Source: Herbiconiux sp. SALV-R1
Lineage (GTDB): Bacteria; Actinomycetota; Actinomycetes; Actinomycetales; Microbacteriaceae
Length of the DNA stretch: 64,000 nucleotides
Reading direction: 5' to 3'
Assembly (NCBI RefSeq): GCF_013113715.1
Contig: NZ_CP053344.1
Coordinates: 248,001 to 312,000, forward strand
Below the pieces are notes generated by a model. That model searched no databases and had not been told where the DNA came from. It worked only from the letters and a program-made list of their open reading frames with translations. The position numbers and the translations under genes were made by a program. Positions 1 through 8,444 of the stretch are shown piece after piece (within the stretch, counting starts at the first letter, position 1; each line of letters opens with the position of its first letter).

Positions 1-230
1 TCCACGCGCGCCCCGCCACCCTCTTCACGCAGGCCGTGGCGAAGTCAGGCGTGCCGGTCACCATCGCGAAAGGGGACGGCAAGGCGGTGAACGCCGCCAG
101 CATCCTCGGCGTCATCTCGCTCGGCATCGAGCAGGGCGACACCGTCACCCTCGCCTCCGACGCCCCCTCCTCCGACGCCCTCCTGGACGAGCTGGTGACC
201 CTGCTCGCCACCGACATGGACGCCCAGTGA
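1..230 (+). CDS. ptsH: Phosphocarrier protein HPr, 3' part (5' end outside window)
   Basis: Only the C-terminal 75 codons are present, because the reading frame enters the window at base 3. The first visible residues, HARPATLFTQAV, are the HPr active-site motif, and the first His (bases 3-5) is the residue phosphorylated by Enzyme I. The rest (AVNAASILGVISLGIEQGDTVTL) matches the HPr helix and Ser-46 region (AASILGVISLG). HPr is the small cytoplasmic phosphocarrier between Enzyme I and the sugar-specific EIIA. Its stop codon overlaps the start of ptsI, so the two are translationally coupled. The truncation is an edge effect and not a pseudogene. Confidence 0.93.
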   Translation, partial: HARPATLFTQAVAKSGVPVTIAKGDGKAVNAASILGVISLGIEQGDTVTLASDAPSSDALLDELVTLLATDMDAQ

Positions 231-1930
231 TGGTCGACGTCACCGACGGTGTGCTGACCGGCACCGGCATTGGCCGCGGCATCGCCGTGGGCACCGTGCT
301 GCGGATGCCCGACCCGCTCCCCGAGCCCGACGACGTCGCGAGCGCCCTCACCGCAGACGCCGAGAAGGAGCGCGCTCGCGCCTCGCTCGCGGCCACGGCC
401 GCGATCATCCGGCACCGCGGCGAACGCGCCGGCGGTTCGGCGAAAGACGTGCTCGAGGCCCAGGCCTTCATGGCCGAAGACCCCACGCTCATCGACGACA
501 TCGGGGTGCGCATCGACGCCGGCAAGACCGCCGAGCGCGCCGTGTTCGAGGCCTTCGCCACCTTCCGCGACCTGCTCGTGAGCATGGGCGGCTACATGGG
601 GGAGCGCGCCACCGACCTCGACGACGTGTCGCAGCGCGTGGTCGCGCACCTGCGCGGCGTTCCGGCTCCCGGGGTGCCCGACCCCGAGCATCCGTTCATC
701 CTCGTCGCCCGTGACCTCGCCCCCGCCGACACGGCCCTGCTCGACCTCGGCAAGGTGCTCGCGCTCGTGACGAGCGACGGCGGGCCGACCTCGCACACCG
801 CGATCCTCGCCCGCGAGAAGTCGATCGTGGCCGTGGTGGGCGTGAAGGATGCGCTGGGTCTCGCCGACGACACCGAGATCGTCGTCGACGCGGCGGCGGG
901 CACGGTCACCGTGGCCCCCGACGACGCGCAGCGCGCCGACGCCGTGGCGCGGGCGGAGGCGCTCGCCGCCTCCCGCACGCAGGCGACCGGCCCCGGTGTG
1001 CTCGCCGACGGCACCGCGATTCCCCTGCTGGCCAACCTTGGATCGGCCGACGGCGCGGACGATGCCGTGGCGAAGGGCGCGGAGGGTGTGGGCCTGTTCC
1101 GCACCGAGTTCCTCTTCCTCGACGCCGCGACGGCGCCGACCGTCGACGAGCAGAAGGCGCAGTACGTGCGGCTGCTGCAGGCGTTCCCGGGCAAGAAGGT
1201 GGTGGTGCGGGCGCTCGACGCCGGCGCCGACAAGCCGCTCAGCTTCCTCAACGACGCCGCCGAGGAGAACCCGGCGCTCGGCCTCCGCGGTCTCCGTGCG
1301 CTGCGCGCCAACGAGCCCATCCTGCGCGACCAGCTGACGGCGCTCGCCGCAGCCGACGCCGAGACCGAGGCCGACGTCTGGGTGATGGCGCCGATGGTGT
1401 CGACGGTCGAGGAGACCCGGTACTTCACCGCGCTCGCCCGGCAGCTCGGGCTGAAGACCGCCGGCGTGATGGTGGAGGTGCCGTCGTCTGCGCTGCTGGC
1501 CGACCGCATCCTCGCCGACGCCGACTTCGCGTCGATCGGCACGAACGACCTCACCCAGTACACGCTCGCTGCCGACCGGCTGCTCGGCTCGGTGGCCTCG
1601 TTCCAAGACCCGTGGCACCCCGCGGTGCTGAAACTCGTGGGCGAGGTCGGCAAGGCCGGCCGCGCCGCGGGCAAGCCCGTCGGCATCTGCGGCGAAGCCG
1701 CCGCCGACCCGCTGCTGGCCGTCGTGCTCGTCGGCCTCGGCGCCACCACTCTCTCGATGTCGCCGTCGGCCCTCGCCGACGTGCGCGCCGAGCTCGCACA
1801 GTACTCGCTCGAGCAGGCAGTCGCCTTCGCCGAGCTCGCCCTCCAGGCCTCGAGCGCCGTCGAAGCGCGCGCGGCCGTCACCGCAGCTGCATCACCCACC
1901 ACTCACACAGAAACGGAGCAGTCGTCATGA
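230..1930 (+). CDS. ptsI: Phosphoenolpyruvate-protein phosphotransferase (PTS Enzyme I)
   Basis: Cytoplasmic enzyme that takes phosphate from PEP and passes it to HPr, the first step of all PTS sugar uptake. The protein is about 566 residues, normal for the family. The phosphohistidine motif GGPTSHTAILAR lies near residue 185-196. The PEP-binding half carries GLFRTEFLF, ANEPILRDQL and the C-terminal GICGEAAADP with the catalytic Cys. Two starts are possible, GTG at 227 and ATG at 230, and both overlap the ptsH stop. I use the ATG, but the choice changes only one residue. The stop overlaps the mtlA start in an ATGA, so ptsH-ptsI-mtlA form one operon. The last 20 residues are a low-complexity Ala/Thr tail. 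Confidence 0.96.
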   Translation: MVDVTDGVLTGTGIGRGIAVGTVLRMPDPLPEPDDVASALTADAEKERARASLAATAAIIRHRGERAGGSAKDVLEAQAFMAEDPTLIDDIGVRIDAGKTAERAVFEAFATFRDLLVSMGGYMGERATDLDDVSQRVVAHLRGVPAPGVPDPEHPFILVARDLAPADTALLDLGKVLALVTSDGGPTSHTAILAREKSIVAVVGVKDALGLADDTEIVVDAAAGTVTVAPDDAQRADAVARAEALAASRTQATGPGVLADGTAIPLLANLGSADGADDAVAKGAEGVGLFRTEFLFLDAATAPTVDEQKAQYVRLLQAFPGKKVVVRALDAGADKPLSFLNDAAEENPALGLRGLRALRANEPILRDQLTALAAADAETEADVWVMAPMVSTVEETRYFTALARQLGLKTAGVMVEVPSSALLADRILADADFASIGTNDLTQYTLAADRLLGSVASFQDPWHPAVLKLVGEVGKAGRAAGKPVGICGEAAADPLLAVVLVGLGATTLSMSPSALADVRAELAQYSLEQAVAFAELALQASSAVEARAAVTAAASPTTHTETEQSS

Positions 1931-3519
1931 CAACGACGTCAGATACGAAGGCACGGGGAGGTGCCCGCGTCCGCGTTCAGCGGTTCGGCACCTTCCTCTC
2001 GGGCATGGTCATGCCCAACATCCCCGCGTTCATCGCCTGGGGCCTCATCACCAGCCTCTTCATCGCGACCGGCTGGTTGCCGAACGGCATCCTCGGCGGC
2101 TTCGGCAACGCCGACGCCATCGGCTGGGCCGGCGCGGCGACGACCCTGGCGCAGGCCGACGACGGCACGACCTTCCCGCAGTACGTGGGTCTGGTCGGGC
2201 CGATGATCACCTACCTGCTGCCGCTGCTCATCGCGAACACAGGTGGCCGCATGGTCTACGGTGCCCGCGGCGGCGTCGTCGGCACCATCGCGACCATGGG
2301 TGTCATCGTCGGCGCCTCGGTGCCGATGTTCATCGGTGCCATGATCATGGGCCCGCTCGGCGCCTGGCTGATCAAGCAGGTCGACCGCATCTGGGCCGGC
2401 AAGATCAAGGCCGGCTTCGAGATGCTGGTCGACAACTTCTCCGCCGGCATCCTCGGCTTCATCCTCGCGGTGGCGGGCTTCTTCGGCATCGCCCCGGTCA
2501 TCCAGGGGCTGTCGGCGGCGCTCGAGGCGGCGGTGAACTGGCTGGTCACCCTGGGCCTGCTGCCCCTCGCGTCGATCTTCGTCGAGCCGGGCAAGGTGCT
2601 CTTCCTCAACAACGCCATCAACCACGGCGTGTTCACGCCGCTCGGCGTGCAGCAGGTGGCCGAGAACGGCAAGTCCATCCTGTTCCTCATCGAGGCGAAC
2701 CCCGGCCCCGGTCTCGGCATCCTGCTCGCCTTCTCGATCTTCGGCATCGGCCTGGCGAAGGCGAGTGCGCCGGGTGCGGCGATCATCCAGTTCTTCGGCG
2801 GCATCCACGAGATCTACTTCCCGTACGTGCTGTCGAAGCCGCTCACCATCCTCGCGGCCATCGCGGGTGGTGCGACCGGTGTGTTCATCAACGTGCTGTT
2901 CCAGACCGGCCTCCGTGCGCCTGCCTCGCCCGGAAGCATCATCGCGATCCTCATCCAGACCGCGCCCGACAGCTACATCGGCGTCATCCTCTCGGTGATC
3001 CTCTCGGCCGCCGTGTCGTTCCTCGTCACCGCGGTCATCCTGCGGGCCAGCCGCAAGCGCGACCTCGAGCGGGAGGATGCGGGCGACCTGTCGGCAGCGA
3101 TCGCCAAGACCACGGCGAACAAGGGCAAGGAGTCGAGTGTGCTCGGCACCCTCTCCGCCGAGGGCGTGCCCGCGGGCGACGCCGAGGCCGTGGCCGAGGA
3201 GACGTCGCTGCTCACCGACACCCGCCCCATCAAGAACATCGTGTTCGCCTGCGACGCGGGAATGGGATCGAGTGCCATGGGCGCATCCGTGCTCCGCAAT
3301 AAGATCAAGAAGGCAGGCATCGACGGAGTCACCGTGGTGAACAAGGCCATCGCGAACCTCGAAGACGACGTCGACCTGGTGATCACCCAGCGCGAGCTCA
3401 CGCCGCGGGCGCAGGAGCGCACGCCGAGCGCGGAGCACGTGTCGGTGGACAACTTCATGAACAGCCCGCGCTACGACGAGGTCGTGGAGAAGCTGAAGGC
3501 ACAGGGCGCCGCCGAGTAG
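1927..3519 (+). CDS. mtlA: PTS mannitol transporter subunit EIICB
   Basis: Membrane permease and EIIB domain of the mannitol PTS, which imports mannitol and phosphorylates it to mannitol 1-phosphate. The start ATG at 1927 overlaps the ptsI stop (ATGA) and is preceded by GGAGC. The protein has 530 residues. Residues 15-380 are the EIIC membrane domain, including FLSGMVMPNIPAFIAWGLIT, the NHGVFTPLG region and GGIHEIYFPYVL, the last being the conserved GGIHE substrate motif. A charged linker follows, then an EIIB domain with FACDAGMGSSAMGASVLR, whose phospho-accepting Cys is residue 442. There is no EIIA domain at the C-terminus; EIIA is the separate next gene. An ORF extending upstream to 1612 is only an open frame inside ptsI. 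Confidence 0.96.
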   Translation: MTTTSDTKARGGARVRVQRFGTFLSGMVMPNIPAFIAWGLITSLFIATGWLPNGILGGFGNADAIGWAGAATTLAQADDGTTFPQYVGLVGPMITYLLPLLIANTGGRMVYGARGGVVGTIATMGVIVGASVPMFIGAMIMGPLGAWLIKQVDRIWAGKIKAGFEMLVDNFSAGILGFILAVAGFFGIAPVIQGLSAALEAAVNWLVTLGLLPLASIFVEPGKVLFLNNAINHGVFTPLGVQQVAENGKSILFLIEANPGPGLGILLAFSIFGIGLAKASAPGAAIIQFFGGIHEIYFPYVLSKPLTILAAIAGGATGVFINVLFQTGLRAPASPGSIIAILIQTAPDSYIGVILSVILSAAVSFLVTAVILRASRKRDLEREDAGDLSAAIAKTTANKGKESSVLGTLSAEGVPAGDAEAVAEETSLLTDTRPIKNIVFACDAGMGSSAMGASVLRNKIKKAGIDGVTVVNKAIANLEDDVDLVITQRELTPRAQERTPSAEHVSVDNFMNSPRYDEVVEKLKAQGAAE

Positions 3520-3543
3520 GCGACGCGAGGAGAGGAGCAGCCC

Positions 3544-3975
3544 ATGGCCGTACTGGAACCGTCGCAGATCCGCTTGTCGGGAACCGCGAAGACGCGTGAG
3601 GAGGCGATCGCCGAGGCGTCGGCGATCCTGGTGGAGGCGGGTGCCGTCGCGCCCGAGTACCTCGACTACATGCTGCAGCGCGAGGAGACGGTCTCGACGT
3701 ACATGGGCAACCTCCTCGCCATCCCGCACGGCACGAACGAGGGCAAGGACACAATCCTCGACTCTGCGCTCTCGTTCGTGCGGTACGACGAGCCGCTCGA
3801 CTGGGGCGGCGAGCAGGTGCGCTTCGTCGTGGGCATCGCCGGCAAGGACGGCGGGCACATGGAGATCCTCACCAAGATCGCCATCGTGTTCAGCGAAGAC
3901 GACGACGTCGAGAAGCTGCTCGCGGCCGAGAGCCCGGCCGAGGTGCTCGACATCCTCGGCGACCTCAACGAGTAA
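3544..3975 (+). CDS. mtlF: PTS mannitol-specific EIIA component
   Basis: Soluble EIIA that relays phosphate from HPr to the EIIB Cys of the neighbouring permease. It has 143 residues, typical of single-domain EIIA-Mtl. The phosphorylation motif NLLAIPHGTNEGKD has its active His at residue 62. The start ATG has a good ribosome-binding site (GAGGAGAGGAG) and lies 24 bases after mtlA. The order EIICB, EIIA, dehydrogenase is the split form of the fused CBA mannitol permease of enteric bacteria. No mtlR-type regulator is visible in the window. Confidence 0.95.
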   Translation: MAVLEPSQIRLSGTAKTREEAIAEASAILVEAGAVAPEYLDYMLQREETVSTYMGNLLAIPHGTNEGKDTILDSALSFVRYDEPLDWGGEQVRFVVGIAGKDGGHMEILTKIAIVFSEDDDVEKLLAAESPAEVLDILGDLNE

Positions 3976-3999
3976 CACAACACACCCAGGGAGTCACCC

Positions 4000-5151
4000 A
4001 TGAAGGCCGTCCACTTCGGCGCCGGGAACATCGGCCGCGGATTCGTGGGGCTCATCCTGCACGACGCGGGCTACGAGATCGTCTTCGCCGACGTGAACGC
4101 GGAGCTCATCGACGCCCTCGCGGCCTCGGAGAGCTACCGCGTCCACGCGGTGGGGGAGAACTCCTCCACCCGCACGGTCACCGGCTACCGCGCCCTCAAC
4201 AGCGGCACCGACACGGATGCGGTGGTCGCCGAGATCGCGACCGCCGACGTGGTCACCACGGCGGTCGGCCCCACCATCCTGAAGTTCGTGGCACCGGTGA
4301 TCGCCGAGGCGCTCGGGCGGCGTGACCCCGAGCTCCCGCCGCTCACCGTGATGGCCTGCGAGAACGCCATCAACGCGACCGATCTGCTGCGCGCCGAGGT
4401 GGTGGGTCGGCTCGACGGGGGAGAAGACGCCCCCGAGCTCACCAGGGCCGTCTTCGCGAACACCGCGGTCGACCGCATCGTGCCGAACCAGGCGCCCGAC
4501 GCCGGTCTCGACGTCACGGTGGAGGACTTCTTCGAGTGGGCGATCGAGGAGGGGCCGTTCGGCGACGCCGTCCCCGACATCCCCGACGCCCACTTCGTTC
4601 CCGATCTCGCGCCGTACATCGAGCGCAAGCTCTTCACGGTGAACACCGGGCACGCCACCGTGGCGTACCACGGCTGGGTCGAGGGGGCGTCGACGCTCGC
4701 CGACGCGCTGTCGATCCCCGAGGTGTTCGCCGAGGTGAAGGCCGTGCTCGAGGAGACCAAGGCGCTGCTCGTGGTCAAGCACGAGTTCGACCCGGCGACG
4801 CAGGAGGCGTACCTCGAGAAGAACCTCGTGCGCTTCGCGAACCCGTACCTCACCGACACCCCCGAGCGCGTGGGGCGCCAGCCGCTGCGCAAGATCTCGC
4901 GGCACGAGCGCTTCATCGGCCCCGCCGCCGAGCTCGCCGAGCGGGGGCTGCCGACGGATGCGCTGCTGCGGGCGGTGCGCTCCGCGCTCCGCTTCGACGC
5001 GCCCAGCGACCCGCAGACGGCCGAGCTGGCAGACCGCCTGTCGAGCCTCACGCCCGAGGCCTTCGCGACCGAGGTCTGCGGAATCGAGCCCGAGCATCCG
5101 CTCTTCGCCGCGCTGGTGGGCACTATACGCTCCGTCGACTCCTACCGGTGA
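4000..5151 (+). CDS. mtlD: Mannitol-1-phosphate 5-dehydrogenase
   Basis: NAD-dependent cytoplasmic enzyme converting mannitol 1-phosphate to fructose 6-phosphate, which completes mannitol catabolism. It has 383 residues, the usual size. The N-terminus [17 protein letters not shown] is the Rossmann dinucleotide motif. Further family motifs are the AxENAIN-like [20 protein letters not shown], and the catalytic region [17 protein letters not shown] with the conserved K and H residues. The ATG at 4000 follows an AGGGAG site, 24 bases after mtlF. It is the last gene of the operon, and a new promoter follows immediately for infA. Confidence 0.96.
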   Translation: MKAVHFGAGNIGRGFVGLILHDAGYEIVFADVNAELIDALAASESYRVHAVGENSSTRTVTGYRALNSGTDTDAVVAEIATADVVTTAVGPTILKFVAPVIAEALGRRDPELPPLTVMACENAINATDLLRAEVVGRLDGGEDAPELTRAVFANTAVDRIVPNQAPDAGLDVTVEDFFEWAIEEGPFGDAVPDIPDAHFVPDLAPYIERKLFTVNTGHATVAYHGWVEGASTLADALSIPEVFAEVKAVLEETKALLVVKHEFDPATQEAYLEKNLVRFANPYLTDTPERVGRQPLRKISRHERFIGPAAELAERGLPTDALLRAVRSALRFDAPSDPQTAELADRLSSLTPEAFATEVCGIEPEHPLFAALVGTIRSVDSYR

Positions 5152-5180
5152 TTGCGCCCGGGCGTTTCTTAGCGTAAGAT
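5152..5180 (+). promoter_or_regulatory. Promoter for the infA-rpmJ-rpsM-rpsK operon
   Basis: A -35-like TTGCGC (5152-5157) and a -10 TAAGAT (5175-5180) are separated by exactly 17 bases, which fits a housekeeping sigma-70/HrdB-type promoter. It begins right after the mtlD stop and would give an mRNA with about 75 bases of leader before infA. The leader contains a small CGGCC/GGCCG hairpin (5197-5218). Confidence 0.6.
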
Positions 5181-5263
5181 CGATCTTTGGTGTTTTCGGC
5201 CTGTTTTCGAGTGGGCCGATTCTCCGCACGACCAGCACAGACTACTTGAGCGACAGTGAGGCA

Positions 5264-5485
5264 ATGGCCAAAAAAGACGGAGTCATCGAGATCGAGGGCG
5301 CAGTCGTCGAAGCTCTCCCGAACGCCATGTTCCGGGTGGAGTTGACGAACGGCCACAAGGTTCTGGCCCACATCTCGGGCAAGATGCGTCAGCACTACAT
5401 CCGCATCCTCCCGGAGGACCGCGTGATCGTGGAGCTGAGCCCCTACGACCTCACCCGTGGCCGGATCGTCTACCGCTACAAGTAG
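5264..5485 (+). CDS. infA: Translation initiation factor IF-1
   Basis: Small OB-fold protein that binds the ribosomal A site during initiation. It has 73 residues, exactly the usual length. Sequence features are [20 protein letters not shown], then [20 protein letters not shown] and [20 protein letters not shown] near the end, all diagnostic of IF-1. The ATG at 5264 was chosen because homology begins there; the frame stays open much further upstream only because it runs through mtlD. The ribosome-binding site is weak (GTGAGG). It is the first gene of the ribosomal cluster. Confidence 0.97.
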   Translation: MAKKDGVIEIEGAVVEALPNAMFRVELTNGHKVLAHISGKMRQHYIRILPEDRVIVELSPYDLTRGRIVYRYK

Positions 5486-5554
5486 CCGCGCGCTGGAAAG
5501 TAACGGCCAGGCGGCATCCCGCCCGGTACGAGGACAGCGAAGAAAGAACAGATC

Positions 5555-5671
5555 ATGAAGGTCAACCCCAGCGTCAAGCCCATCTGCGAGCACTGCCGCG
5601 TCATCCGCCGCAACGGCCGCGTGATGGTCATCTGCAAGTCGAACCCGCGTCACAAGCAGCGTCAGGGCTAG
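5555..5671 (+). CDS. rpmJ: 50S ribosomal protein L36
   Basis: A 38-residue protein beginning [19 protein letters not shown] and ending PRHKQRQG. Cys11, Cys14, Cys27 and His33 form the zinc ribbon, so this is the zinc-binding (C+) type of L36. It lies between infA and rpsM, the standard bacterial position, 69 bases after infA. The gap upstream holds a short GGCGG/CCGCC hairpin. A GAAAGAAC stretch serves as a weak ribosome-binding site. Confidence 0.95.
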   Translation: MKVNPSVKPICEHCRVIRRNGRVMVICKSNPRHKQRQG

Positions 5672-5700
5672 TAGCACCCGGCTCCGGCCGGTCTGAAGAG

Positions 5701-5788
5701 CAGAACCACGAACCCGAGCGATCGGGCGACACCCCAGGTGGAGGCCTGGGCACCGGTTCTGTCCGAAACCTCCACTCATCATCAGGAG
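5701..5788 (+). promoter_or_regulatory. Structured RNA leader of rpsM (three-way junction with predicted pseudoknot)
   Basis: Between rpmJ and rpsM the transcript can form three perfect helices. P1 pairs CAGAACC (5701-5707) with GGTTCTG (5755-5761). P2 pairs CCCGA with TCGGG (5713-5726) and closes with a GCGA loop, which is a GNRA tetraloop. P3 pairs CCCAGG with CCTGGG (5733-5750) and has loop TGGAGG. That loop (5739-5744) is fully complementary to CCTCCA at 5769-5774, giving a possible pseudoknot. The same CTCC (5770-5773) can instead pair with GGAG of the rpsM ribosome-binding site (5785-5788). This suggests a translational switch; the function is inferred. Confidence 0.55.
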
Positions 5789-5797
5789 ATAGCCACA

Positions 5798-6175
5798 ATG
5801 GCACGTCTAGCAGGAGTTGACATCCCCCGCGACAAGCGCGTGGAAGTCGCACTCACCTACATCTACGGGGTCGGCCGCACGCGCGCGCTGAAGACCCTCG
5901 CCGACACCGAGATCTCGGGCGACATCCGCGTGAAGGATCTCACCGACGACCAGCTCGTCGCGCTCCGCGACTACATCGAGGGCAACTACAAGGTGGAGGG
6001 TGACCTCCGCCGTGAGGTCGCCGCCGACATCCGCCGCAAGGTCGAGATCGGCTCCTACGAGGGCGTTCGCCACCGCAAGGGCCTCCCGGTTCGCGGTCAG
6101 CGCACCAAGACCAACGCTCGTACCCGCAAGGGCCCGAAGCGCACCGTCGCCGGCAAGAAGAAGGCCGGCCGCTAA
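5798..6175 (+). CDS. rpsM: 30S ribosomal protein S13
   Basis: Head protein of the small subunit that contacts 16S rRNA, the P-site tRNA and L5. It has 125 residues. It begins [30 protein letters not shown], a highly conserved start (here cited only as a family match). It ends with the basic tail [21 protein letters not shown]. The ATG at 5798 follows AGGAG at 5784-5788. The frame is open 60 bases further upstream, but that part is the structured leader and has no homology. The gene is probably controlled by that leader, as S13 heads the S4-regulated alpha operon in enteric bacteria. Confidence 0.97.
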   Translation: MARLAGVDIPRDKRVEVALTYIYGVGRTRALKTLADTEISGDIRVKDLTDDQLVALRDYIEGNYKVEGDLRREVAADIRRKVEIGSYEGVRHRKGLPVRGQRTKTNARTRKGPKRTVAGKKKAGR

Positions 6176-6206
6176 ACGCGCCGACTGACAGGACCAGGAG
6201 AGAATT

Positions 6207-6605
6207 ATGGCAACCCCCAAGTCGGCCGTTCGCAAGCCGCGCAAGAAAGAGAAGAAGAACGTCGCCGTGGGCCAGGCCCACATCAAGTCGACCTTCAACA
6301 ACACCATCGTGTCGATCACCGACACCACCGGTGCCGTCATCAGCTGGGCCTCCTCGGGTGGCGTCGGCTTCAAGGGCTCGCGCAAGTCCACCCCGTTCGC
6401 CGCGCAGCTGGCCGCCGAGTCGGCAGCCCGCCAGGCGCAGGAGCACGGCATGAAGAAGGTCGACGTCTTCGTCAAGGGCCCGGGCTCGGGTCGCGAGACC
6501 GCGATCCGCTCGCTGCAGGCCGCGGGCCTCGAGGTCGGCTCGATCAACGACGTGACCCCGCAGGCGCACAACGGGTGCCGCCCGCCCAAGCGTCGCCGCG
6601 TGTGA
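6207..6605 (+). CDS. rpsK: 30S ribosomal protein S11
   Basis: Platform protein of the 30S subunit. It has 132 residues: a lysine-rich N-terminus ([18 protein letters not shown]), then [29 protein letters not shown] and the C-terminal [11 protein letters not shown] signature. The ribosome-binding site is CAGGAGAG, and it lies 31 bases after rpsM. The usual downstream rpsD (S4) is absent; a strong hairpin follows instead and rpoA comes next. The same arrangement is known in Streptomyces, where rpsD lies elsewhere. Confidence 0.97.
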   Translation: MATPKSAVRKPRKKEKKNVAVGQAHIKSTFNNTIVSITDTTGAVISWASSGGVGFKGSRKSTPFAAQLAAESAARQAQEHGMKKVDVFVKGPGSGRETAIRSLQAAGLEVGSINDVTPQAHNGCRPPKRRRV

Positions 6606-6626
6606 CGTCCTTTCAGCACTGAAGAG

Positions 6627-6657
6627 CCGGCAGAGCGTGTTCGACACGCTCTGCCGG
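6627..6657 (+). terminator. Hairpin terminator or attenuator between rpsK and rpoA
   Basis: A perfect 14-base-pair stem, CCGGCAGAGCGTGT with ACACGCTCTGCCGG, closed by a TCG loop. No U-run follows, as is common for high-GC actinobacterial terminators. It would reduce read-through from rpsK into rpoA. Confidence 0.6.
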
Positions 6658-6695
6658 TGAAGTGGTTTCCCACAACTCAACACACCTCGTCACGT

Positions 6696-6717
6696 GAGTG
6701 TCATATAGCGGACACTC
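6696..6717 (+). promoter_or_regulatory. Inverted repeat in the rpoA leader
   Basis: GAGTGTC (6696-6702) and GACACTC (6711-6717) form a perfect 7-base-pair inverted repeat around an AT-rich centre containing TATAGC. The centre could be a -10 box for a separate rpoA-rplQ promoter, in which case the repeat would be an operator. Otherwise it is a leader hairpin ending 17 bases before the rpoA start. The sequence does not decide between these. Confidence 0.35.
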
Positions 6718-6734
6718 AGCCGAAAGGATAAACA

Positions 6735-7724
6735 GTGCTCATTGCACAGCGCCCCACCCTCACCGAGGAGAACATCTCCGAGTTCCGCTCGCGGTTCGTC
6801 ATCGAGCCGCTCGAGCCCGGCTTCGGCTACACCCTCGGCAACTCCCTCCGCCGCACCCTGCTCTCGTCGATCCCCGGCGCCGCTGTCACGAGCATCCGCA
6901 TCGACGGCGTGCTGCACGAGTTCTCCACCATCCCCGGTGTGAAGGAAGACGTCACCGAGATCATCCTCAACGTGAAGGGTCTCGTCGTCTCCTCCGAGCA
7001 CGACGAGCCGATCACCGCGTACCTGCGCAAGCACGCGTCGGGCGAGGTCACGGCAGCCGACATCTCGGCTCCCGCCGGTGTCGAGATCCACAACCCCGAG
7101 CTGGTCATCGCGACCCTCAATGACAAGGCGAAGTTCGAGCTCGAGCTCATCATCGAGCGCGGCCGCGGCTACGTCTCGGCGACCCAGAACCGCAGCGAGT
7201 TCTCGGAGGCCGGTCAGATTCCGATCGACTCGATCTACTCGCCCGTGCTCAAGGTCACCTACCGCGTCGAGGCCACCCGTGCCGGCGAGCGCACCGACTT
7301 CGACCGCCTCGTGGTCGACGTCGAGACCAAGCCCGCCATCACCCCGCGCGACGCCATCGCCTCGGCCGGCCGCACCCTCACCGAGCTGTTCGGTCTGGCG
7401 CGCGAGCTCAACACAGCCGCCGAGGGCATCGAGATCGGCCCCGCGCCGGTCGACGCCGTGCTCTCGTCGGAGCTGTCGGTTCCGATCGAAGACCTCGACC
7501 TCTCGGTGCGCTCGTACAACTGCCTGAAGCGCGAGGGGATCAACACGGTCTCCGAGCTCGTGGCACTCAGCGAGACGCAGCTCATGAACATCCGCAACTT
7601 CGGTCAGAAGTCGGTCGACGAGGTGAAGGACAAGCTCGTCGAGCTCGGCCTCTCGCTGAAAGACACCGTTCCCGGTTTCGACGGCGCCCACTTCTACGGC
7701 GGCTACGACGACGAGAACGTCTGA
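6735..7724 (+). CDS. rpoA: DNA-directed RNA polymerase subunit alpha
   Basis: Scaffold subunit of RNA polymerase. It has 329 residues. The N-terminal assembly domain includes [20 protein letters not shown] and [21 protein letters not shown] flexible acidic linker follows. The C-terminal domain starts near residue 245 ([19 protein letters not shown], then [15 protein letters not shown]) and contacts UP-element DNA and activators. GTG start at 6735 after AAAGGA. It pairs with rplQ downstream, 56 bases away. Confidence 0.97.
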   Translation: MLIAQRPTLTEENISEFRSRFVIEPLEPGFGYTLGNSLRRTLLSSIPGAAVTSIRIDGVLHEFSTIPGVKEDVTEIILNVKGLVVSSEHDEPITAYLRKHASGEVTAADISAPAGVEIHNPELVIATLNDKAKFELELIIERGRGYVSATQNRSEFSEAGQIPIDSIYSPVLKVTYRVEATRAGERTDFDRLVVDVETKPAITPRDAIASAGRTLTELFGLARELNTAAEGIEIGPAPVDAVLSSELSVPIEDLDLSVRSYNCLKREGINTVSELVALSETQLMNIRNFGQKSVDEVKDKLVELGLSLKDTVPGFDGAHFYGGYDDENV

Positions 7725-7780
7725 GACGTCTCGCCACCGCTGATCGACACGACACACTGACCCACACCTGGAGATAAGAC

Positions 7781-8374
7781 ATGCCCAAGCCGACCAAGGG
7801 ACCCCGTCTCGGCGGAGGACCGGCGCACGAGCGCCTGCTGCTCGCCAACCTGGCTGCCGCTCTGTTCACCCACAAGAGCATCAAGACGACCGAGACCAAG
7901 GCGAAGCGGATGCGTCCGCTGGCCGAGCGCCTCATCACCTTCGCCAAGCGCGGTGACCTGCACGCCCGTCGTCGCGTGCTCTCCGTGATCGGCGACAAGA
8001 GCGTCGTGCACGAGCTCTTCACCGAGATCGCTCCGCTCGTCGCCGAGCGCGAGGGCGGCTACACCCGCATCACCAAGCTCGGCTTCCGCAAGGGCGACAA
8101 CGCCCCCATGGTGCAGATCGAGCTCGTGCTCGAGCCCGTCACCCCGAAGAAGAAGTCGGCGAAGGCTGCTCCGGCTGCGGCCGCCCCTGCTGCTGCCGAG
8201 GCTCCGGCCGAGCCCGAGGCCGAGGAGACCGCTGTCGAGGAGGCCCCCGAGGCCGCCGCCGACGAGGCTTCCGCGGCGTCGGAGTCGGAGGCCCCCGAGG
8301 CTGAGGCTGCCGACGAGGCTCCCGCGGCCGACGAGGCTCCCGCCGAGGAGACCGAGGAGAAGGACGCCAAGTAG
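7781..8374 (+). CDS. rplQ: 50S ribosomal protein L17 with acidic C-terminal extension
   Basis: Large-subunit protein near the exit tunnel. The first 120 residues are a normal L17 ([20 protein letters not shown], then [25 protein letters not shown], and [23 protein letters not shown]). The protein continues to 197 residues with a tail made almost only of Ala, Glu, Asp, Ser and Pro. Such tails are common on actinobacterial L17; enteric L17 stops near 127. The tail is predicted to be disordered. Its codons are strongly repetitive (GCC GAG GAG), which makes spurious reading frames on the other strand. Confidence 0.96.
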   Translation: MPKPTKGPRLGGGPAHERLLLANLAAALFTHKSIKTTETKAKRMRPLAERLITFAKRGDLHARRRVLSVIGDKSVVHELFTEIAPLVAEREGGYTRITKLGFRKGDNAPMVQIELVLEPVTPKKKSAKAAPAAAAPAAAEAPAEPEAEETAVEEAPEAAADEASAASESEAPEAEAADEAPAADEAPAEETEEKDAK

Positions 8375-8390
8375 GCTCCTCCCGCTTCGC

Positions 8391-8429
8391 ACGAAGGCCC
8401 CGCACCCCGAAGGGTGGCGGGGCCTTCGT
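8391..8429 (+). terminator. Rho-independent-type terminator after rplQ
   Basis: ACGAAGGCCCCGCACCC pairs with GGGTGGCGGGGCCTTCGT around a CGAA loop, a stem of about 17 base pairs with one bulged G. It ends the ribosomal and rpoA operon. The next gene, truA, has its own -10 box just after it. Confidence 0.8.
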
Positions 8430-8444
8430 CGTAGACTCGACCGC

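Noticed and set aside
1939-3978. 679-codon open frame on the reverse strand over mtlA and mtlF
   Set aside because: It lies antisense to two well-supported PTS genes. Its composition (Asp, Glu, His, Arg-rich, low hydrophobicity) is that of a mirror frame in high-GC DNA, with no recognisable motif.
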